DNA from: Bacteroidota bacterium
GTDB taxonomy: Bacteria; Bacteroidota; Bacteroidia; Sphingobacteriales; Sphingobacteriaceae
DNA: 64,000 bases
Reading direction: 5' to 3'
NCBI GenBank assembly: GCA_013288235.1
Contig: JABDCF010000004.1
Coordinates: forward strand, 1-64,000
The notes under the pieces are model-generated. The model did not search any database, was not told the DNA's origin, and saw only the letters and a list, made by a program, of their open reading frames with translations. The translations under genes and the position numbers were made by a program. This document shows positions 51,266 to 60,098 of this stretch, in pieces; position 1 is the stretch's first letter, and each line of letters starts with the position of its first letter.

Positions 51266-52351
51266 CTAAAATTTAACGGTCACGCCCACGTTTACAACGT
51301 AATCAGCAAAAGCTGCATCTCCATGGGTATAAACACCGGTAATCTCTGTTGTCCTTTCATCAGGTACGCTTTGCGTGCGGTCGCGGATAACAGCAATAGG
51401 CACATAAGCATAAAAGGCTATGTTTTTAAAGCCGTAGGTCACCCCTGGCTCAAGAGATAAAATATAACCAGGCCTCCTAAAGCCATCACTGCCGCCCATA
51501 ATATCACGTACAGGTAAACAGTCGTCACGCACGCCTAATGAGAAGCTGAATTTTTTAACCGCCAAACTCGCGCCCGCCCTTACCAGGTATTGATCGGGCA
51601 CACTATTTACGTTGCTTGTTTCGGCAAGCTTGGCTGCGCTTGGCGTTGCTGCAGAAGTTAAAGTCCCATTTACATCGGTAGGGTTGCTCAGGTAAAAAAA
51701 GTTACCATAAAAGCCAAAACTATGCGTGAAGTTATAATATGCGTTTACATCCAGAGAAACACCAGTACCGCCTGAACCAAGCTGTATAGACTGGTCAACA
51801 GGCTGAAGCGTCCTTACACCGGTTGCGCCGTTAAGGAAATAATCCTGAACATTATCATTGCCGGTGGCAAATGTTATGCCCATACCAACCTGGATGTTTC
51901 CTTTCGTTGCTTTTTTAGGGTCAAATAACCAATATAATGCGGTGGCACTCATATCGCCGATACCGGCAGAATGTGTACTAAACCTTGTACCACTGCTTAC
52001 CTGCGACCGGCTATTATCGGCAAATGGCAGATCAACTGATAGCGACCAGCGATTATTAAACACACGGGTAAATGTGTTATCCATCTGAACGACTTTGTTT
52101 ATTACGTTATTGTGTAATGCTATACGCTGAAATTGTTCCTGCTTACCTATAAAATGCCTGAATGATTTATAATAACGGTCGTTATCATTATATAACCAAT
52201 ACCCGTTTGTTGATGTGCTGTCCGGGTGTTCGTTCATTTCGCATATGCCGCCTGTACTCCTAATGGCAACGCATCCCTGTGCAAAAGTTTTTGCTTGCGT
52301 AAGTAAAATAAATAAGCAAATTGTTAAAATCGATTTTAAAACTGTTTTCAT
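51266..52351 (-). CDS. Outer-membrane beta-barrel protein, transporter-like
   Basis: The 361-residue protein has a signal peptide ending at QAKTFAQG. A large set of amphipathic strands follows: WSLSVDLPFADNS, IGDMSATALYWLFDP, GNIQVGMGITFATGNDN and SFGFYGNFFYLSNP. The last strand is ADYVVNVGVTVKF with a terminal Phe. It resembles the 'MetA-pathway of phenol degradation' barrel style. An early GGICEMNEHPDSTS segment is unusual. It is third in a minus-strand set after another barrel and a haloperoxidase-like lipoprotein, suggesting a related substrate. Confidence 0.78.
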   Translation of the reverse strand: MKTVLKSILTICLFILLTQAKTFAQGCVAIRSTGGICEMNEHPDSTSTNGYWLYNDNDRYYKSFRHFIGKQEQFQRIALHNNVINKVVQMDNTFTRVFNNRWSLSVDLPFADNSRSQVSSGTRFSTHSAGIGDMSATALYWLFDPKKATKGNIQVGMGITFATGNDNVQDYFLNGATGVRTLQPVDQSIQLGSGGTGVSLDVNAYYNFTHSFGFYGNFFYLSNPTDVNGTLTSAATPSAAKLAETSNVNSVPDQYLVRAGASLAVKKFSFSLGVRDDCLPVRDIMGGSDGFRRPGYILSLEPGVTYGFKNIAFYAYVPIAVIRDRTQSVPDERTTEITGVYTHGDAAFADYVVNVGVTVKF

Positions 52352-52416
52352 AATTGGGTTTTACTGTGAATTATTGTGGGTGAATTGTTGTTTATTTATT
52401 ATTTTTTTAAATCCGA

Positions 52417-52434
52417 TCCCGATAGCTATCGGGA
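52417..52434. repeat. Perfect 18-bp palindrome TCCCGATAGCTATCGGGA
   Basis: The palindrome lies in the gap between the haloperoxidase-like gene and the barrel gene. The CCCGATAGCTATCGGG core is a short repeat I associate with Bacteroidota genomes. It may act as a weak terminator or a protein-binding site. Confidence 0.6.
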
Positions 52435-52459
52435 CGAAATTCAGAAATCCGAAATATCC

Positions 52460-54013
52460 TCAGTTTCCGGCTCCATCAGACTGGGCCCTTATTATGGCAT
52501 ACTGGCCAACTTTATTCCCGGTTACCAGGCCAACTTCCACGTCACTGCGGTAATGTATGCCGCCATACAAACGCGACAATGCTGCCTGGTTAGCCAAATC
52601 TGTAAACTTGGTACCCCTGTCTGGCAACAAATAAGTTAACACGGTTGCGGCAGCACCACTGAAGTTTGAATGCCCTGATGTGTACGATGGAAAATTTGGA
52701 ATACCTGTTAAGGTTTTTATCTCAGGATTTGCCTGCGTAGGCCGCTCATTAAAGTAAAAATACTTGGTGTCCCAACAGCAAATAGCCACGTCCATTTCGG
52801 CCATATTTAACAAGGCTAAATTGCGGGCCCAGCGTACTTCGCTGTAATTCTGTTTTACAAATTCGTCGGCCGCAATGGCATTCCAGTGCCCGGTTGGCGT
52901 ATAAGTTCCAACCCCGTCTGCCCAAAACTCAACCTGTGCCTGGTTGGCACGTGTTGGGTGCTGGCTATACGAAAGCACTTCTGCCTCTTCTTGTTTAAAT
53001 GCCTCAGAGCCTGCCAAATTCGGCGGGCCGGGGCGCAATGCAACTACTGTAAGTGTATCAAACAAAAACGGCAGCACTTTGCTAAATAAAGGCAGCATAG
53101 GTGGCCTGGATGGCGATTCGAGGCTTGTCCAGAATTGGTCTCCTCTCGAAGTTGCATTTGCCTGAAGCGATAACCACTCGGCCGGTGTACCGATAGCTTT
53201 ACCAGCCCTGTCGCCACGGGCCCGTGTTGCAAAAACATCAGCAACCTGTATGCCCAATGATTGGCCGGCAGTTAATTCGCCCCGTACATTGGCCCCTGCC
53301 ATAATGCGGTATTGCATTTCTTCTGCAGCCTTTTGCTCTATATAAGCTATCTCTGTAGGAAACAATAACTTCATTATCTCAACGGTAGCGCCAGCAACTA
53401 CAGCATCCTCGCTTGGATATGATGGCAGCGTAGATTTTGGTATCAGGGCCTGTACAGCTGCATCATTGGTATAAGGTGCTGTGCGGTTGTATAATTTTTT
53501 AAAGTGGTAAGCTGCTATAAGTGCGTCATACTGCGCTGCACTAACATAGGCATAAGCACGCGCCGCGTAAGGCGGGTTTGAGAAAGGGAACTGCGGGTAT
53601 GCAAATGGGTTAGTTGAGCTTGGCGCAGGGTAAGATCCGTCGGCGTTTTGATAAGGCGGCAGGTTATGTTTGGCCACCAGGTCACGTAAAATTTCGTTCC
53701 AGCGCAGTACTGCGCCTGCACTCCAATAACTAATGATCGCTTTCTCATCGCTTGTTAAACTGCTTTGATAACCTTTTATCTCCTCCAGGTCGGCCGTATA
53801 AGCAGGCGAACCGATGGCATCAGGGGCGGCAACCGTAAACGCAGATGCGGTTGTAATTAATACTGGTTTCCAGGTATCTGCATTTAAATCAATATTCGAA
53901 GGGGCAAGGGCAGGATATAAAGTTGTACGGTCAATAACTGCTTTATTGCACGACCCTAAAAAAAATACACCCGTTAAAATAACCAGTTGTATGAAGTATC
54001 TATATCTTTTCAT
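52460..54013 (-). CDS. Vanadium-dependent haloperoxidase / PAP2-type lipoprotein
   Basis: I start at the Met at 54013 (MKRYRYFIQLV, 517 residues), which opens a lipoprotein signal with lipobox LGSC; the longer frame adds 26 unlikely codons. The C-terminal PAP2/haloperoxidase core has the vanadate- or phosphate-binding set: KYFYFNERP, PSYTSGHSNFSG (catalytic His) and SRLYGGIHYRSDVEVG. These enzymes halogenate organic compounds with peroxide or hydrolyse phosphates; activity cannot be told apart by sequence. The N-terminal part, about 1-230, is helical and family-specific. It lies between two outer-membrane barrel genes with only 7 bp to the upstream one. Confidence 0.88.
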   Translation of the reverse strand: MKRYRYFIQLVILTGVFFLGSCNKAVIDRTTLYPALAPSNIDLNADTWKPVLITTASAFTVAAPDAIGSPAYTADLEEIKGYQSSLTSDEKAIISYWSAGAVLRWNEILRDLVAKHNLPPYQNADGSYPAPSSTNPFAYPQFPFSNPPYAARAYAYVSAAQYDALIAAYHFKKLYNRTAPYTNDAAVQALIPKSTLPSYPSEDAVVAGATVEIMKLLFPTEIAYIEQKAAEEMQYRIMAGANVRGELTAGQSLGIQVADVFATRARGDRAGKAIGTPAEWLSLQANATSRGDQFWTSLESPSRPPMLPLFSKVLPFLFDTLTVVALRPGPPNLAGSEAFKQEEAEVLSYSQHPTRANQAQVEFWADGVGTYTPTGHWNAIAADEFVKQNYSEVRWARNLALLNMAEMDVAICCWDTKYFYFNERPTQANPEIKTLTGIPNFPSYTSGHSNFSGAAATVLTYLLPDRGTKFTDLANQAALSRLYGGIHYRSDVEVGLVTGNKVGQYAIIRAQSDGAGN

Positions 54014-54020
54014 AATTAAA

Positions 54021-54959
54021 TTATTTAGTTTTTTTCGAAAAATCAAGTATGTAAAGGAAGCCACCGAACACAGTGGTGCTTTGGCCAACATTCCTGCCTG
54101 CTAAAACATAATTACCACCTGCAGTAAGTTCCAGGCCAGTAACTGATTCAAAGCTGTATTTAAATAATGCGCCGGCAGTGGTCATATTCATAGTGTTGCT
54201 TGGGAAAGGCATGTCGTTTTTCCTTATATCAAAACCGCCTAATGTTGTAGTTTGGGTGAAGATGGCTTCGGCATTAAACTTAAGGCTGCGGTACCCTGAG
54301 CTAATAAGGATATTGTTTTGATTGGGCATATATACCTTATTACTATATATCAGTTGAGTAGTGTAATAAGAATTCTGGTCGATTGTGATATCGCTTCGTT
54401 GTATATACTGGCCGGCTGCAGCTATAAAAAAGCGCCCGGTTTGATAATTGGCCAGCGCTCTGATCGACGCGGTTTCGCTGTGTAAACCTATAGATACCGG
54501 CAAAAAATTGGGTTCGTAGTTGGTTAGCGGTATTGATGCAGCGCCGATAGCATCAACCGTGAATATGCCCTTACCAATCTCTGTTTGAAAAGCAACCCAT
54601 TTTAAGGCAACCGAGAGGTCTTGAATACCGCTCTGCCCTTTAAGTGTCCCTGCGGAGGCATTGGTAGTAACATAAGGCGCCGAAGCGAAAATATCCAACT
54701 TATTGGTGATCCCGTAAACTGCGCCGACACCATACATGTTGGTGGTCACCTTCCCGATATTTGCATTATCGCGCTTAAAGGTACCCTCCCAGTAATTGGT
54801 CCAGCTATTTGTCGTGTACATTCCGCCAACGCATAAATAATTCTTGGGGATCATCAGTGCATCCGCTTCCGTTTGGGCGCGGGCTATTTTTGAAAAGGCA
54901 ATTAAACAGCATACAGCCATACAATACCTATAAAAGCATAGGTGTAAAGATTTCATCAT
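54021..54959 (-). CDS. Outer-membrane beta-barrel protein
   Basis: The 312-residue protein has a signal peptide ending near ARAQ. Strands with alternating polarity follow, such as YGVGAVYGITNKLDIFASAPY, QDLSVALKWVAFQ and SIGLHSETASIRALANYQTG. The last strand is FGGFLYILDFSKKTK, which does not end in Phe. It resembles transporter-like barrels of Bacteroidota. It is first in a three-gene minus-strand set, directly before the haloperoxidase-like lipoprotein (7-bp gap). Confidence 0.75.
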   Translation of the reverse strand: MMKSLHLCFYRYCMAVCCLIAFSKIARAQTEADALMIPKNYLCVGGMYTTNSWTNYWEGTFKRDNANIGKVTTNMYGVGAVYGITNKLDIFASAPYVTTNASAGTLKGQSGIQDLSVALKWVAFQTEIGKGIFTVDAIGAASIPLTNYEPNFLPVSIGLHSETASIRALANYQTGRFFIAAAGQYIQRSDITIDQNSYYTTQLIYSNKVYMPNQNNILISSGYRSLKFNAEAIFTQTTTLGGFDIRKNDMPFPSNTMNMTTAGALFKYSFESVTGLELTAGGNYVLAGRNVGQSTTVFGGFLYILDFSKKTK

Positions 54960-55214
54960 AATCTTTTGTTAAAACAGTAAATAAAAATGGTTTGAGAAAT
55001 ACACTGACACAATCGGCTACGAATACTTAAAAAAGCATTATAAGCCATAGATTGTCATCAGCCCGAATAGACAATGCCTTTAAACGTCAGCAATTACAAT
55101 AGATAAAATAAGTTCCATTCAAATGCAAATTGCAATGGCACATATTTACGCTATAAAAAATTGCAGCACAGCCTTAATTTAAATAGTAAAGCGCGTAACA
55201 GTTTTTAAGCAATG

Positions 55215-55766
55215 TTAGGCTACGAAATTGGGTGGTTTACCCGGGGATTCAATGAAGGGATTAATCAACTGGAAAGATAACATGGCATTATTCTTTTTAA
55301 CAGAAATACCGACTACGGCATAGCTATATTTAAAAGTTTGTAAATTATACTCACTTAAAGTATTAACTTTTTTAGATACCGGCGCCTGCCCTTTTTTACT
55401 TACCGGAACGTCGCTGATCTCCTTTACTGTGATAACGTTTGCAGACACCAGGCGTGTTTTATCTGTATTTTGAAGACAGATAAAATACATAGTATCACGT
55501 GTCATTTTAAGCCTTACATAATTGTAGTAGGCATCTTTTAACTGAATTTGACCAACAATTTCCTCATACTCTGTCCAATCCGAAATGGTGGGCATATTAA
55601 CAGGTATTTTTAACTCGATAAGCTTGGTTTTATCAATTTTATTTTCAAATATCTGCTTTACCATTTGGGTATCCGCCTGGTTAATATAATATTGAAAAAA
55701 CAGGCTATACCCTCCTATGTAAAACAGGTGGATTGTTAAAAATCCGATGGCAAAAAACCGTTTCAA
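55215..55766 (-). CDS. Membrane-anchored hypothetical protein
   Basis: The 183-residue protein has one N-terminal membrane helix (about 3-24, FFAIGFLTIHLFYIGGYSLFFQ) without a clear cleavage site. The extracytoplasmic part, about 150 residues, has mixed alpha/beta pattern, including QIFENKIDKTKLIELKIPV, WTEYEEIVGQIQLKDAYYNYVRLKMT and KNNAMLSFQLINPF. I recognise no family. It stands alone on the minus strand, divergent from cydA. Confidence 0.65.
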   Translation of the reverse strand: MKRFFAIGFLTIHLFYIGGYSLFFQYYINQADTQMVKQIFENKIDKTKLIELKIPVNMPTISDWTEYEEIVGQIQLKDAYYNYVRLKMTRDTMYFICLQNTDKTRLVSANVITVKEISDVPVSKKGQAPVSKKVNTLSEYNLQTFKYSYAVVGISVKKNNAMLSFQLINPFIESPGKPPNFVA

Positions 55767-56096
55767 TTAATCAGGTATTGGTACAGGGTTATTTCAATGT
55801 CGTAAATGTATAGAATAATTTTATTACGACGTATCATTTTTTTTACAATTGATAGCAAAAATGTTAAAATTCTTTAGAATAATTCTATTTAACGGCCATT
55901 TTTGAGTTTACAGATGCTTAAAATCAACAATAGGTATATTTGTATTGGATAGGAATTGGTTGATTGGGTTTGATTAAGTTGATTAGGTGAATGGTTAGTT
56001 AAAAATTAATTATTTAACAACTACCCCACGAACCTACACACCGTTCAATCACTCAACTTAATCAACCCCAATCAACCACTCACTTAATCAACCAAT
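55767..56096. other. 330-bp divergent region upstream of cydA
   Basis: The first half is AT-rich with a TATATTTG box at 55935-55942, without a well-spaced upstream partner. The second half, 55955-56096, is a word-repeat hairpin running right up to the cydA start codon, so the cydA leader would contain it if transcribed from further out. Confidence 0.5.
55955..56096. repeat. Hairpin with TTGATTGGG word repeat before cydA
   Basis: GGTTGATTGGGTTTGATTAA and AGTTGATTAGG on the left face ACTCAACTTAATCAACCCCA and ATCAACCACTCACTTAATCA on the right. The right arm ends 1-4 bases before the cydA ATG, so the ribosome-binding region lies in the repeat. Confidence 0.65.
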
Positions 56097-57410
56097 ATGA
56101 ACGATTTTATCGCCGCCCGGTCGCAAATGGCCATATCGCTGGGTTTTCATATCATATACTCATGTATTGGCATGGTTATGCCGCTTTTTATGGCCGTGTC
56201 CCATTATAAATGGATAAAAACCGGGGATACCGTTTATAAAAATATTACCCAGGCCTGGAGCAAAGGCGTGGCTATATTTTTTGCCACAGGAGCAGTATCA
56301 GGCACCATATTATCATTTGAGTTGGGCCTCCTTTGGCCAAAGTTCATGGAACATGCCGGGCCCATATTCGGAATGCCATTTTCTTTAGAGGGTGTGGCCT
56401 TTTTTATTGAGGCCATAGCATTGGGATTTTTCCTATACGGATGGGGCAAGTTTAACAAATGGTTCCACTGGGGCACAGGCGTTTTGGTTGGCGTAAGCGG
56501 AATAGCATCTGGTATATTGGTTGTATCGGCAAATTCATGGATGAATAATCCTTCAGGGTTTGACTATGTAAACGGCCAGTACCTTAATGTCGACCCGATA
56601 AAAGCCATGTTTAATGGCTCGTGGTTTTCCGAAGCCTTGCATATGACGCTTGCTGCATTTTCAGCAACGGGGTTTGCTGTTGTGGGGATACACGCTTTAA
56701 TGATTGCCCGCAAAAAGAATGTCCTATTTCATACCAAAGCATTTAAAATAGCTATAGTTTTTGGTGCTGTAGCCGCTATTTTACAACCCTTTAGCGGCGA
56801 TATATCTGCAAAAAATGCGGCAAAAGTGCAGCCTGCTAAATTGGCTGCAATGGAATCATATTTTCATACACAGCCTTATTCGCCGTTGGTTATTGGCGGT
56901 ATACCCGATACTTTAAACAAAAAAGTTAACGATGGCATTGAAATACCCGGCCTGTTAAGCTTTTTGGTGAACGATAATTTTAAACAGCCCGTTAACGCGC
57001 TCGATAAAATACCAACAAAAAACCAACCGCCAATAACAGTTACACACCTGGCTTTTGAATTAATGATAGCTATTGGTTCGGCCATGATGCTGATCGGTCT
57101 GCTATATTTTATTGCGATATGGAAAAAAAGAAGCTGGCTGTCAAAAAAATGGTTCCTCAACCTGTTTATTTTGGCAACCCCGTTTGGCTTTATAGCCGTT
57201 GAGGCCGGCTGGACGGTTACCGAAGTTGGCCGGCAGCCATGGATAATACAGGGAATTATGCGCACCAGCGAAGCAGTTACCCCTATGCCGGGCATACATT
57301 ATACTTTTTATCTTTTCACGGCTATCTATTTTATATTGAGCATAGCTGTTATATTTTTATTAAGCAGGCAGATAAAAATGGTGCCTGAATTGTACGACCG
57401 TAAAGCTTAA
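56097..57410 (+). CDS. cydA: Cytochrome bd ubiquinol oxidase subunit I
   Basis: The 437-residue membrane protein has nine helices. The haem b595 axial His is near residue 18 in SLGFHIIYSCIGM and the haem b558 ligand lies in SEALHMTLAAFSATGF. The MGWQPW-like region is VGRQPWIIQGIMRTSEAV. The protein is short because the Q-loop between helices 6 and 7 is reduced, as in the S-type group. It would reduce oxygen to water with quinol. Subunit II follows 4 bp later; no cydX or cydDC is seen nearby. Confidence 0.96.
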   Translation: MNDFIAARSQMAISLGFHIIYSCIGMVMPLFMAVSHYKWIKTGDTVYKNITQAWSKGVAIFFATGAVSGTILSFELGLLWPKFMEHAGPIFGMPFSLEGVAFFIEAIALGFFLYGWGKFNKWFHWGTGVLVGVSGIASGILVVSANSWMNNPSGFDYVNGQYLNVDPIKAMFNGSWFSEALHMTLAAFSATGFAVVGIHALMIARKKNVLFHTKAFKIAIVFGAVAAILQPFSGDISAKNAAKVQPAKLAAMESYFHTQPYSPLVIGGIPDTLNKKVNDGIEIPGLLSFLVNDNFKQPVNALDKIPTKNQPPITVTHLAFELMIAIGSAMMLIGLLYFIAIWKKRSWLSKKWFLNLFILATPFGFIAVEAGWTVTEVGRQPWIIQGIMRTSEAVTPMPGIHYTFYLFTAIYFILSIAVIFLLSRQIKMVPELYDRKA

Positions 57411-57414
57411 AATT

Positions 57415-58416
57415 ATGCTGTATATCGTTATCACATTTTTGTTTTTGGCCATCGTACTATACTTCCTTTTAGGCGGGGCCGACTTTGGCGCTGGGATAAT
57501 TGAGCTGTTTACCTCGCATAAAAACAAATCGCGTACGCGCAAAACCATGTACCAGGCCATCGGCCCTGTGTGGGAAGCAAACCATATGTGGCTGATAATT
57601 GCTGTGGTTATTTTATTCGTGGGTTTCCCGGTGATATACAGCGATATGTGTACTTACCTGCATATCCCGTTGCTTATAATGTTGTTAGGTATCACCGCCC
57701 GGGGGACAGCGTTCGCTTTCAGAAGCTATGATGCCATAAAAGGCGAAAGGACACAGAATTTTTATAACCATGTTTTTGTTTATTCAAGCTTTATAACACC
57801 TTTATTTTTAGGGATTATAGCCGGGAGCGCTATTTCAAGACAAATCGGACTGCACGAAACCACTTTTCAATCCGCTTATATCTTTGACTGGCTAAACTAT
57901 TTTTCGGTGGCGGTAGGTCTTTTTACAGTTGCATTAAGCGGGTACCTTGCGGCTGTTTACCTCATCGGCGAAGCTGAGGACGAGGCAGATGTCAAACGCT
58001 TTATCCGCAAAGCGAGGCTAATGAACATTTTGGCTGTAGCTTTTGGCGGGATGGTGTTTTTATCGGCCGAATTAGAAAATATCCGGCTGGCGCATTTCAT
58101 ATTCGGCAACCCGGTTAGCCTTATTGCTGTAATTGCGGCAGCAATTTCGTTGGTTTTACTTTGGGTGCTGATGAGCAAAGGGAAAAAGAAGATCATCCGC
58201 GTATTTGCTGCCTTCCAGGTCACGATGATACTTTTAGCAGTTGGCTATATGCATTTCCCCTATTTTATTATGATAAAAGGTGGAGAGAATTTGTCCTTGT
58301 TATCACTGCACGCGACCGCCAAAACTATTGATGATTTGGGCTGGGGCCTTTTTATTGGCAGTTTTCTGATATTGCCTTCCCTGTTTTATTTGTATTATAG
58401 CTTTGACCAGGATTAA
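57415..58416 (+). CDS. cydB: Cytochrome bd ubiquinol oxidase subunit II
   Basis: The 333-residue membrane protein has the family's N-terminal helix with LLGGADFGAGIIELF, and VWEANHMWLIIAVVILFVGFP, EDEADVKRFIRKARLMN and a long helical bundle. It pairs with cydA in a two-gene operon (4-bp spacing). Its last five codons, including the TAA, are the start of a 15-base perfect inverted repeat arm at 58402-58416, so the 3' end of the gene is part of a hairpin. Confidence 0.96.
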   Translation: MLYIVITFLFLAIVLYFLLGGADFGAGIIELFTSHKNKSRTRKTMYQAIGPVWEANHMWLIIAVVILFVGFPVIYSDMCTYLHIPLLIMLLGITARGTAFAFRSYDAIKGERTQNFYNHVFVYSSFITPLFLGIIAGSAISRQIGLHETTFQSAYIFDWLNYFSVAVGLFTVALSGYLAAVYLIGEAEDEADVKRFIRKARLMNILAVAFGGMVFLSAELENIRLAHFIFGNPVSLIAVIAAAISLVLLWVLMSKGKKKIIRVFAAFQVTMILLAVGYMHFPYFIMIKGGENLSLLSLHATAKTIDDLGWGLFIGSFLILPSLFYLYYSFDQD

Positions 58417-58535
58417 GGGGATTTAAGGATTAGCGGGATGCTTGTTCGATAATTGATAGTAAAAGCATCCCGCGTAAAAATCCATTAAATCCAAAAATCG
58501 TGGTTCATCCTTAAATCCGTTTAATCCTGGTCAAA
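58402..58535. repeat. Nested hairpin overlapping the cydB stop codon
   Basis: TTTGACCAGGATTAA at 58402-58416 is perfectly inverted at 58521-58535, and pairing continues as GATTTAAGGAT on the left against ATCCTTAAATC on the right. The interior has a second hairpin, GCGGGATGCTT against AAGCATCCCGC. It lies between the convergent cydB and DUF1080 genes and could act as a terminator. Confidence 0.8.
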
Positions 58536-58540
58536 TCATG

Positions 58541-59914
58541 TTACAGTGTTTTTACTTTAATACTCCTGAACCAAGCCTCATTTCCGTGGTCCTGCAATAA
58601 CAAATGGCCTTCTTTAGCTTCGCCAAAGTTTTTCCATATCACGTATTTACTGATGGCTACCAAATCTTTAAACTCTTTTGAGCCTCTTTCATATTCCAAT
58701 ACTTTTACGCCATTTAAGTAATGCTCTACGTGGTTATTGGGATAAACAATTATACGGCCGGTGTTCCATGCCCCTATGGGCCGTATAAAACGTTCGGGTT
58801 TGTTTGATGGGATCAAATCATAAAGGGAAGCCAGGGTACGGTCGCCATTGCGGCCAAGTTTAGCATCAGGGTGCAGTTTATCATCCAGCACCTGGTATTC
58901 TAACCCAATAGCTGAACCCTTGGTAACTTCAGACAGGGTAACAAAATACTTAACCCCACTATTGGCGCCGGGCGTTATTTTAAACTCAAACGAAAGATCA
59001 AATGCGCTGTACATGTCATCTGTAACGATATCCCCGCCGCCTGATTCTTCTTTTCCCTCTGAAGGCAAAACATGCATTACACCATCTTTATATTCCCATC
59101 CTTTAGCCGGGAATGTTGCCATTGTAGCGCCGCGCCAGCCGTTTGAAGTTTTGCCATCGTATAATAACTTCCAGCCGCTGGCTTTTTCATGCGCCGAAAG
59201 CTGGTTAGGCATATAATTTAAAGTGTAAATATCTTTTGGGAATGGTTTTGGTTTAAGGTTTTTTGTTTGGATGACCAGGTTTTTAAAATAAACCTTTTTC
59301 CCGGCTTGTTCCGGCGTAGTAACAGCATGTACTTGTAAGCCGATAAACCCTCTGCTGTCTACGGTATCTATCATATCCGCAACAGGGACGCCGTTTATCC
59401 AGGTTTTCATTTCGTTGCCGATACATTCCATGCGGATATGATTATAAACGCCAACTTTAAACGCATCTTTTGCTTTGGCATTCAAATCGAGCGGGTATAG
59501 CCAATCCCTCCTGCCTTCATCATAAATACCACCCGACCATTTTCTGTCTGACGGGTCTATCTCAAACTGCCTACCGTAAACTTTGCCCTTACCATCATGC
59601 GCGGCGGGATCAAAATGACTGCGTACCTGTACGCCCGAATTGCTTAGCGGGCTTTCGATTTTTGTATCCATTTCGAGGATAAAATCGCCGTACTCTTTAT
59701 CAGTAACCAAAAATGTATTACCCGAGTTAAGTACGGTTGTGCCTACTATCGCGCCATTTTCAACTTTATAATCAGCAGTACCTGCGAGGCGCTTCCAGCC
59801 TTTAAGGGTTTTGCCATCAAAAAGCGATGGGGTGCTCTGGGCGTGGATTGTGGATGGCAGGATGAAGGTTGCGGTTAGTAGTATAGTTGTGGCTGTTAAT
59901 GTTAATTTCTTCAT
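58541..59914 (-). CDS. Secreted protein with two DUF1080 (3-keto-disaccharide hydrolase) domains
   Basis: The 457-residue protein has a signal peptide (about 1-25) and two concanavalin-type domains of the DUF1080 family: SLFDGKTLKGWKRLAG (about 31-46) for the first and LLYDGKTSNGWRGATM (about 256-271) for the second. Each is followed by the GDFILEMD- or FDLSFEFKI-type strand, SGVQVRSH or GANSGVKYFV, and a late SIKVKTL. Members of this family act on 3-keto-glycosides or bind glycans. It lies 184 bp downstream of a TAT-exported Gfo/Idh/MocA oxidoreductase, the usual source of 3-keto sugars, with a repeat between them. Confidence 0.9.
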   Translation of the reverse strand: MKKLTLTATTILLTATFILPSTIHAQSTPSLFDGKTLKGWKRLAGTADYKVENGAIVGTTVLNSGNTFLVTDKEYGDFILEMDTKIESPLSNSGVQVRSHFDPAAHDGKGKVYGRQFEIDPSDRKWSGGIYDEGRRDWLYPLDLNAKAKDAFKVGVYNHIRMECIGNEMKTWINGVPVADMIDTVDSRGFIGLQVHAVTTPEQAGKKVYFKNLVIQTKNLKPKPFPKDIYTLNYMPNQLSAHEKASGWKLLYDGKTSNGWRGATMATFPAKGWEYKDGVMHVLPSEGKEESGGGDIVTDDMYSAFDLSFEFKITPGANSGVKYFVTLSEVTKGSAIGLEYQVLDDKLHPDAKLGRNGDRTLASLYDLIPSNKPERFIRPIGAWNTGRIIVYPNNHVEHYLNGVKVLEYERGSKEFKDLVAISKYVIWKNFGEAKEGHLLLQDHGNEAWFRSIKVKTL

Positions 59915-59982
59915 AATGGTATATTTAGCAATGAATTCTTCTCTGACTTTAAATGTAGTAGCTATTTCCTGCGATCAAAAAC

Positions 59983-60078
59983 TTTGTCATTGCGAGGAGG
60001 AACGACGAAGCAATCACGAACTTTGCATGGTTGCTCTGTATGGTTCGCGATTGCCGCGCTATCGCTCGCAATGACAAA
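59983..60078. repeat. Hairpin with TTTGTCATTGCGAG arms
   Basis: TTTGTCATTGCGAG at 59983-59996 is perfectly inverted at 60065-60078, and inner stretches such as GAAGCAATC and GATTGC continue the pairing imperfectly. The ends match a hairpin repeat I recognise as widespread in Bacteroidota. It lies between the two genes of a putative 3-keto-sugar pair. Confidence 0.7.
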
Positions 60079-60098
60079 ATGATTAGTTCACAGCGCGA

